From DAOTXS01 sp034433515 (lineage in GTDB: Bacteria > Chloroflexota > Anaerolineae > UBA4142): 18,172 nucleotides of DNA. Position numbers and translations under genes: made by a program. This document shows positions 13,284 through 18,172 of the stretch, piece by piece (the stretch's first letter is position 1; every line of letters begins with the position of its first letter). The notes below the pieces were generated by a model, which did no database searches, was not told where the DNA came from, and was given only the letters and a program-made list of their open reading frames with translations. The stretch covers positions 1 through 18,172 of the forward strand of contig DAOUAL010000008.1 in the NCBI GenBank assembly GCA_034433515.1, given 5' to 3'.

Positions 13284-13685
13284 ATGCGGCGACTCAAAGA
13301 CGTGTGCGAAGTGCAGAGCATCAATGAAGTACTGGTCAGACGGGTGCAAAAACAAATGCCCGATCCAGCGACCATCCATCAAGTCGCGGATTTATTTGCG
13401 GCGTTGGGTGATCCGACGCGCGCGAAAATTATGGTGGCGTTATCCAAAGCCGAACTGTGTGTATGTGATCTAGCGGTCTTGCTGGGGATGACGCTCTCTG
13501 CCGTATCGCATCAATTGCGTCACTTGCGCTATCTGGGCTTGGTCAAGTATCGCAAAACCGGTCGGATGGCGTACTATTCGCTCGATGATGAACACGCGGG
13601 CGAACTCTTGACCCAAGCGCTACAACATATTGGACACACCGCGTTTGTCCGAATATCCGCAAAAAAATCTTCGCTCGCCAGATAA
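13284..13685 (+). CDS. ArsR/SmtB-family metal-sensing repressor, CadC-like
   Basis: This 133-residue dimeric winged-helix repressor is expected to leave DNA when it binds Cd, Pb or Zn. Visible parts are DVCEV with Cys8 at the N-terminus, LGDPTRAKIMVAL (41-53), the metal-box ELCVCDLA with Cys59 and Cys61, and the recognition helix LSAVSHQLRHLRYLGLV (71-87). A C-terminal helix has D102, H104, H115 and H118, matching the alpha-5 Zn site of SmtB/CzrA/CadC. Having both Cys sites and the alpha-5 set points to the CadC group. The start ATG at 13284 has the strong AAGGAGG 5 bases upstream. It lies 6 bases before the P-type ATPase gene, with its own promoter and operator, so auto-regulation of the pair is expected. 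Confidence 0.92.
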   Translation: MRRLKDVCEVQSINEVLVRRVQKQMPDPATIHQVADLFAALGDPTRAKIMVALSKAELCVCDLAVLLGMTLSAVSHQLRHLRYLGLVKYRKTGRMAYYSLDDEHAGELLTQALQHIGHTAFVRISAKKSSLAR

Positions 13686-13691
13686 GTCATT

Positions 13692-15791
13692 ATGGCTAAC
13701 ACGATCGAACTCACCATCAAAGGAATGGATTGCGCCGAATGTGCGCTACACATCGAAGAACGCTTGCACCAGATCGAAGGGGTGCATAGCGCGCGGGTGT
13801 TGCTTGCGGCGGAAAAGGGGATCATTTCATTCGATCCAGATTTGACAACCCCGGAGGTGTTCGCGCGCGCAATCGGTGAATTGGGCTATCGCGCGGAAAC
13901 TCAAACGGCATCCCCCCAAACCCATCGGCTTGTTGCCCTTGCCAATCTCGTCCGCTTGGCTTTCATTGCAACCGTTGCCGGGCTTGGGCTGATCGGCTTG
14001 TTCGTTGAGCGGTTGGGAATTCTCCATAATGTCGTTGCGCAGATACCAGCACCTCTAGTCCTCCTTGCGATTTTGGCGGGCGGATTGCCCATTTTCCAAA
14101 GTGCGGTTCAAGGTTTGCGCATTCGTCAAATCAATGCCGATTTATTGATGACCGTTGCCATTGCTGGCGCGGCAATGTTGGGTGAATTCATCTCTGCTGC
14201 GCTCATCGTCTTTTTTATGAACATTGCGCATTTCCTTGAACATATGACCACCGAGAAATCGCGGGCAGCCATTCGCGAACTGGTGGCATTGACGCCCAAG
14301 ATTGCGCGCGTGCAACGCAATGGCACCGAAATCGAAATTCCGGTGGAGCAACTGCACGTCCACGATGTGATGATCGTTCGTCCCGGCGAGCGTTTGGCGG
14401 CGGATGGCATCGTGGTGGATGGCACGAGTGCGGTAGATCAATCGCCGATTACCGGTGAAGCGATGCCGATCGAAAAACGCACTGGCGATTCCGTTTTTGC
14501 CGGCAGTGTAAATCAACACGGCGTATTACACCTCCAAGTTACGCGCGTCGGGCGTGATAGTATGCTGGGTAAGATCATTCGTTTGGTGGAACAAGCCGAA
14601 GCCGCCAAAGCCCCGGTGCAAAAATTTGCGGATCGTTACAGCGCGATCTATTTGCCGGTGGTGATCAGCGTTGCTTTGCTCACGTATCTCATCACACGCA
14701 ATCCCACTCACGCAATTGCGGTGCTGGTGGTGGCTTGCCCGTGCGCGATTGCGCTGGCGACGCCATTAGCAGTCGTTGCCAGCGTAGGTTACGCTGCCCG
14801 CCAAGGCATTCTCATCAAGGGTGGTTTGTATCTTGAGATGCTGGCAAAGGTGGACACGCTGGTGATGGACAAGACGGGGACCCTCACCTTTGGCAAGCCG
14901 CGCGTGACGGACATTCAGGTGGCAGATGCCCAGTTTCAAGTTAAAGACATTCTGCGGCTTGCCGCAACCGCAGAAAAATTTTCTGAACACCCACTCGCCA
15001 ATGCCATCCTCGAAGCAGCGCACGCGCGCGGAATCGTCATTGAGCCGCCCACCGCGTTTGAAGCGATTGCCGGCCAAGGCGTGGTGGCCCGCTGGAACGG
15101 TAACCAAATTCTCTTTGGCAATCGCCGCTTGATGGAAGCGGCCGGCATCGCGGTCGAGCCCACACTAGTGGCGCGAGCGGAGGAATGGGAACGCACCGGC
15201 AAAACGGTGATGTTTTTATCGAATAATCATCACATCGCCGGATTGATCGCGGTTGCCGATGTAGTGCGCGATCAAGTGCCCAACGCGCTCAAACAAATTC
15301 GCACGAGCGGAATTCGTCGGCTGATTTTGTTGACCGGCGATAACGAACGAGTGGCATCAGCCTTGGCGCAACAATTGAAGGTCGAGTATCACGCGGAAAT
15401 GTTGCCGGAAAATAAAATCGAATTTGTACGCCAGTTGCAACGCGCCGGGCATCGCGTGGCGATGATTGGCGATGGCATCAACGATGCGCCGGCACTCGCC
15501 CAAGCCGAGGTGGGCATTGCGATGGGGGTGGCAGGCACTGACGTGGCGATGGAAGCCGCGCACATCGCGTTGATGACGGATGATTGGAATCAGATTCCAG
15601 TGGCGCTGGCGCTGGCGCGGCGGACGTGGCGCACCATTCAGCAAAATATCACCTTTGGTTTGTTGTTCAACGTTGCCGGATTATCGTTGGCAGCGTTGGG
15701 AATTTTGACTCCGGTGATGGCGGCGGCGGCGCAATCGCTGCCGGATGTGGCGGTGTTTATCAATTCATCAAAATTGTTGCGCGGCAAATAA
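13692..15791 (+). CDS. cadA: Zn/Cd/Pb-exporting P1B-type ATPase
   Basis: This 699-residue inner-membrane pump uses ATP to export divalent soft metals. The N-terminal HMA domain has GMDCAEC (11-17; Cys14, Cys17). Then come transmembrane helices from about 80, the actuator domain with TGEAMPIEK (254-262), the metal-site helix with VVACPCAIALATP (347-359), the phosphorylation site DKTGTLTFGKP with Asp393, the SEHPLANAI nucleotide motif near 433, and GDGINDAPAL in the hinge. The last helix carries LPDVAVFINSSKLL; its Asp is typical of the Zn/Cd/Pb subgroup (P1B-2) rather than copper pumps. Length and all catalytic motifs are intact. It is co-transcribed with the ArsR-type repressor 6 bases upstream. 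Symbol cadA is by family; zntA would be equally fair. Export of the metals that the upstream repressor senses is inferred. Confidence 0.93.
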   Translation: MANTIELTIKGMDCAECALHIEERLHQIEGVHSARVLLAAEKGIISFDPDLTTPEVFARAIGELGYRAETQTASPQTHRLVALANLVRLAFIATVAGLGLIGLFVERLGILHNVVAQIPAPLVLLAILAGGLPIFQSAVQGLRIRQINADLLMTVAIAGAAMLGEFISAALIVFFMNIAHFLEHMTTEKSRAAIRELVALTPKIARVQRNGTEIEIPVEQLHVHDVMIVRPGERLAADGIVVDGTSAVDQSPITGEAMPIEKRTGDSVFAGSVNQHGVLHLQVTRVGRDSMLGKIIRLVEQAEAAKAPVQKFADRYSAIYLPVVISVALLTYLITRNPTHAIAVLVVACPCAIALATPLAVVASVGYAARQGILIKGGLYLEMLAKVDTLVMDKTGTLTFGKPRVTDIQVADAQFQVKDILRLAATAEKFSEHPLANAILEAAHARGIVIEPPTAFEAIAGQGVVARWNGNQILFGNRRLMEAAGIAVEPTLVARAEEWERTGKTVMFLSNNHHIAGLIAVADVVRDQVPNALKQIRTSGIRRLILLTGDNERVASALAQQLKVEYHAEMLPENKIEFVRQLQRAGHRVAMIGDGINDAPALAQAEVGIAMGVAGTDVAMEAAHIALMTDDWNQIPVALALARRTWRTIQQNITFGLLFNVAGLSLAALGILTPVMAAAAQSLPDVAVFINSSKLLRGK

Positions 15792-15820
15792 CGTTGGTCG
15801 GGACACAATTGGCACAAAGA

Positions 15821-15853
15821 TTTGACTTGATTTTGACTTGGCATCATTATAAT
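15821..15853 (+). promoter_or_regulatory. Promoter with 11-bp-spaced direct repeats ahead of the 14-haem cytochrome
   Basis: TTTGACTTG occurs at 15821-15829 and again at 15832-15840, exactly one helical turn (11 bp) apart. A perfect TATAAT follows at 15848-15853, 7 bp after the second copy. The layout (direct repeats replacing the -35) is typical of promoters activated by OmpR/PhoB-type response regulators. GATTTTGACTTG (15829-15840) is identical to 10352-10363 in the other cytochrome promoter. Confidence 0.6.
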
Positions 15854-15854
15854 T

Positions 15855-15970
15855 AGCGATAAGTTTGATTTATCGCTGACGGTGAAGCGGCTGTCTCCCG
15901 GCTACGTTACGGAAGGTGACGGATTGCCTTTCGGCGTGATACGTAAGCGGCGATGGGCATTTATTTTTTT
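15855..15970 (+). promoter_or_regulatory. Structured leader of the 14-haem cytochrome mRNA
   Basis: The hairpin AGCGATAA/TTATCGCT lies at 15855-15877; its 5' edge is so near the -10 that it may work as DNA rather than RNA. A stem GGAAGG (15911-15916) with CCTTTC (15927-15932) has the loop TGACGGATTG. A possible 8-bp stem GCCTTTCG (15926-15933) with CGATGGGC (15951-15958), with one mismatch, precedes TTTATTTTTTT (15960-15970), resembling an intrinsic terminator. GATTGCCTTTC (15922-15932) and the T-tract are shared with the leader at 10410-10506. Confidence 0.5.
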
Positions 15971-15984
15971 GGCGAGGAAGCACA

Positions 15985-18030
15985 ATGTCTTTTCTACGTA
16001 ATCTGTGGCAACGCATTCGCTCCATCAAGCCGCGGCAATGGGGGCTGGGCGTTATCGGTGTGGTCATCGCCTTTATTGTTTTTCTGGGTATTGTGTACGC
16101 CTGGGACTATACCAACAGCGCGCCGTTTTGCGGTACGCAATGTCATACCATGCCTCCTCACTATGAATCGTATCAACGATCTCCCCACGCCCGTGTGCAA
16201 TGTGTGGAATGTCACATTGGTCGCACGTTTGTGGGCGTGGCATTCACTCGCAAAGCCGTAGATGCTCAATTTGTGTGGGCGTACCTCACCGGCAATTACG
16301 AGTATCCCATCTATGCGCGAGGCTTGCAACCAGCGCGCGAATCGTGCGAGAAATGCCATTGGCCCGAAAAATTTTCGTGGGATAAAGTCGTCACCTTGTC
16401 CAACTATCAAGCGGACGAAAAGAATTCCCCGGTCATCACAACACTCGTGATGAAGATTGGGGGGGGCTCGGCGCGGACCGGCTTGGGACGCGGAATTCAC
16501 TGGCACATCGAAAATCCCATCGAATTCAAATACACGGACAAGTTGCAACAGGAGATTCCGTGGATCGCGGTTACGAACCCGGATGGCACCAAGACGATTT
16601 ACACCGACATCGAAAAGCCGCTGACGGCTAATCAGTTAGCCGAACTGCCCACGCGCCAGATGGACTGTATTGATTGCCACAATCGCGTGTCCCATACGTT
16701 CCCATCGCCGGAGCAAGCGATCAATACCGCGTTGCAGAACAAGTTGCTGGATACCTCGATCCCAGAAATCAAGAAAAAAGGGATTGAGGTGTTGACCCCG
16801 CATTACAAGACGGACGCCGAAGCCACGCAAGCCATTGGAGCGTTAGAACAATACTATAAACAAAACTATTCAGCGTTCTATACGCGCAACACCGCGTTAG
16901 TGCAAAAAGCCATCAAGTATCTGCAAGACTTGTATCCCCAAATCTACCATCGGGATCAAGAACTCGGTTGGACAACCCATCCTGATAATCTGGGGCATAA
17001 GGATTGGCCCGGCTGTTTCCGTTGCCACGATGGCAAGCATTTCACCCCCGATCGCAAAGAAGCCGTTCGGCTGGAATGCAACATTTGCCACACAATCCCC
17101 GAAGTTTCGGTAACAAGCGGTGCGCCAGTCGCGGTTTCAATCACACGCTCCGATGAACCGGAATCGCACAAAAAGACCACGTGGCTTGCGGAACATCGTT
17201 TGCAATTCAATACCTCGTGCCAAGTGTGCCACGACACGAATAATGCAGGCGGCAAAGACAATTCATCGTTCTGTTCGAACAGTGCTTGTCACGGCACGGT
17301 GTGGAAGTTTGCTGGCTTGAATGCGCCGAACCTTGCCGAAATCGTCAAAGCGCCGATTCGGCCGGTGAGTGCACCCGGTGCCGCGCCGCGCACGATCCCG
17401 CATCCGGTCGGCGGTAAGCCGGATTGCCAAATCTGTCACGGGCCAAATGCATTGGCTTATCCGTACCCGGCTGATCACGTGGGGCGTCCCAACGAGACAT
17501 GCTTGCAATGTCACAAGCCCACGGTTGCGACAACGGTGTCAACGCCAGTACCCGGTGGGACGGCTGGTGGTCCTCCAAAGATTCCGCATAGCACGGCTGG
17601 ACGTGCGCAATGTCTGGGTTGTCATGGCACTGGGGCATCGGGCATTTCGCAAATTACCCAGTTCCACAAAGACTTTGGCTTTACGAACGCAAACTGTTTG
17701 ACGTGTCACAAGCCCGCCACACCGGGCGAAGCAACGGCAACACCTTCGCCTACCGTTGCCCCTACGGTTGCACCGACGGCTACACCTACTACGCGCACAC
17801 CATCGAGTTCAGCATCGTCTAGTGCGTCCAGTGCCACGCCGAGTGCCGCAACCTCCAGCGCGTCATCAACATCGAGCGTGACATCCGCGGCGGCGGGACT
17901 CAAGCCGTTGCCAGCCAGTCATGCGGGGCGCACAACCTGCACGGTTTGCCACGCCAACGGGGTCGGACCGAAATTGCCGGCGGATCACGCTGGTCGTACC
18001 GATGCCACGTGTACGGCGTGCCACAAGTAA
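15985..18030 (+). CDS. NapC/NirT-type membrane-anchored multihaem cytochrome c (14 haem motifs)
   Basis: This 681-residue protein has one N-terminal transmembrane helix (about 21-40) and a NapC/NirT-like start, the group that takes electrons from menaquinol. Haem sites: C49-x3-CH, CxxCH at 73, 121, 228, 344, 365 and 412, C430-x4-CH, then CxxCH at 481, 506, 543, 571, 652 and 676. The middle (about 120-340, with GIHWHI and IPWIAV) resembles long NapC/NirT cytochromes of metal-reducing bacteria. From 470 on come three two-haem units, two diverged (470-511, 532-576) and one nearly the same as those in the b-type cytochrome (640-681). A Ser/Thr/Ala/Pro-rich linker (577-638) comes before the last. 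ATG 15985 is preceded by GAGGAAG. A quinol-oxidising role like Geobacter ImcH is inferred; ImcH is smaller as I recall it. Confidence 0.9.
   Translation: MSFLRNLWQRIRSIKPRQWGLGVIGVVIAFIVFLGIVYAWDYTNSAPFCGTQCHTMPPHYESYQRSPHARVQCVECHIGRTFVGVAFTRKAVDAQFVWAYLTGNYEYPIYARGLQPARESCEKCHWPEKFSWDKVVTLSNYQADEKNSPVITTLVMKIGGGSARTGLGRGIHWHIENPIEFKYTDKLQQEIPWIAVTNPDGTKTIYTDIEKPLTANQLAELPTRQMDCIDCHNRVSHTFPSPEQAINTALQNKLLDTSIPEIKKKGIEVLTPHYKTDAEATQAIGALEQYYKQNYSAFYTRNTALVQKAIKYLQDLYPQIYHRDQELGWTTHPDNLGHKDWPGCFRCHDGKHFTPDRKEAVRLECNICHTIPEVSVTSGAPVAVSITRSDEPESHKKTTWLAEHRLQFNTSCQVCHDTNNAGGKDNSSFCSNSACHGTVWKFAGLNAPNLAEIVKAPIRPVSAPGAAPRTIPHPVGGKPDCQICHGPNALAYPYPADHVGRPNETCLQCHKPTVATTVSTPVPGGTAGGPPKIPHSTAGRAQCLGCHGTGASGISQITQFHKDFGFTNANCLTCHKPATPGEATATPSPTVAPTVAPTATPTTRTPSSSASSSASSATPSAATSSASSTSSVTSAAAGLKPLPASHAGRTTCTVCHANGVGPKLPADHAGRTDATCTACHK
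17392..17517 (+). repeat. Two-haem module, diverged copy 1 of the 14-haem cytochrome
   Basis: Encodes IPHPVGGKPDCQICH and PADHVGRPNETCLQCHKP. It keeps the His before each CxxCH, but HAGRTT is altered. Confidence 0.7.
17578..17712 (+). repeat. Two-haem module, diverged copy 2 of the 14-haem cytochrome
   Basis: Encodes IPHSTAGRAQCLGCH and FHKDFGFTNANCLTCHKPA. This is the most diverged copy; the second half has lost the AGR signature but keeps its His and CxxCH. Confidence 0.65.
17902..18027 (+). repeat. Two-haem module, canonical copy at the end of the 14-haem cytochrome
   Basis: Encodes LPASHAGRTTCTVCH and PADHAGRTDATCTACHK, almost the same protein unit as in the b-type cytochrome. The codons differ at many third positions, so the copies are old and kept by selection on the protein. 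Confidence 0.85.
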
Positions 18031-18124
18031 AAAATGAATCGTCGGTTGCACATTCGATCTGAACGACGTCCAGAGATTCACGAGTACCTTGAAATCATTG
18101 CACAAAAAGCCAAGATGTTTTCAT

Positions 18125-18168
18125 CCACGAAGGGCACCAAGGTCACGAAGAACGGAGAAATCTTCGTG
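18125..18168. repeat. Dispersed CACGAAGG-type repeat at right edge
   Basis: CACGAA, CACCAA and CACGAA stand at 18126, 18135 and 18144 (period 9). The last forms an inverted pair CACGAAGA (18144-18151) with TCTTCGTG (18161-18168). The 142 bases after the cytochrome stop hold this repeat and an unconvincing open frame from 18034 that lacks a ribosome-binding site. Confidence 0.6.
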
Positions 18169-18172
18169 TCCT

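Noticed and set aside
18034..18172. Start of a further gene (ATG 18034, open to the window edge)
   Set aside because: There is no ribosome-binding site, and its later part is the dispersed CACGAAGG repeat. It gives a basic sequence with no recognisable domain, and the frame is too short to judge.

Overview
The window looks like a chromosomal segment of a GC-moderate, free-living anaerobic or facultative bacterium, most probably a member of the Chloroflexota (Anaerolineae-like). This assignment is inferred from lipoprotein and cytochrome linkers rich in Pro/Thr/Ala, and from cytochromes built from repeated HAGRTTCxxCH / DHAGRTDATCxACH units, a style I associate with that phylum. No rRNA or tRNA is present to confirm it. 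There is no gene-free stretch longer than 300 bases. The longest gaps (10341-10519, 13097-13283, 15792-15984) are densely regulatory.

Left part (1-8931, almost all minus strand). A truncated upp (uracil phosphoribosyltransferase) lies at the left edge. Next comes a visibly AT-richer two-gene block: a DNA methyltransferase and a 772-residue protein that combines a PD-(D/E)XK-like N-terminus, a DGQHR (DndB-like) core and a Swt1/HEPN-like C-terminus. This pair looks like an uncatalogued DNA-modification or phage-defence module. It is joined to the upstream gyrase A gene by a GTGA overlap, and its own two genes by an ATGA overlap, so all three probably share a transcript. Upstream of gyrA lie a class I SAM methyltransferase, a DeoC-family protein that has lost all three catalytic residues, and a GerMN-domain lipoprotein.

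Middle (8884-10340, plus strand). A strong sigma-70-type promoter drives a cytoplasmic five-Asp-box beta-propeller protein. It is translationally coupled to a small MoaD/ThiS-like protein ending in Gly-Gly.

Right part (10341-18030, plus strand). This is an electron-transfer region. It encodes a nine-heme membrane-anchored cytochrome c, a b-type cytochrome with a six-heme periplasmic extension, and a NapC/NirT-type cytochrome with 14 haem motifs. That makes 29 c-haem motifs in three proteins, plus the probable b haems. Two inner-membrane quinol-oxidising modules can be proposed: a split CbcL-like pair and an ImcH/NapC-like protein. Both could feed a periplasmic or extracellular electron path. 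The two cytochrome transcription units share a promoter architecture (TTTGACTTG-type direct repeats spaced by whole helical turns, 7 bp from the -10) and a leader with an identical 11-mer and T-rich tract. They are therefore probably co-regulated, possibly by a response regulator and a leader RNA. Between them sits a separately terminated and separately regulated metal-resistance operon (ArsR/CadC-type repressor and a Zn/Cd/Pb P-type ATPase) with its own promoter and operator. The window ends in copies of a dispersed CACGAAGG-type repeat, a related copy of which also forms part of the GyrA C-terminal tail.
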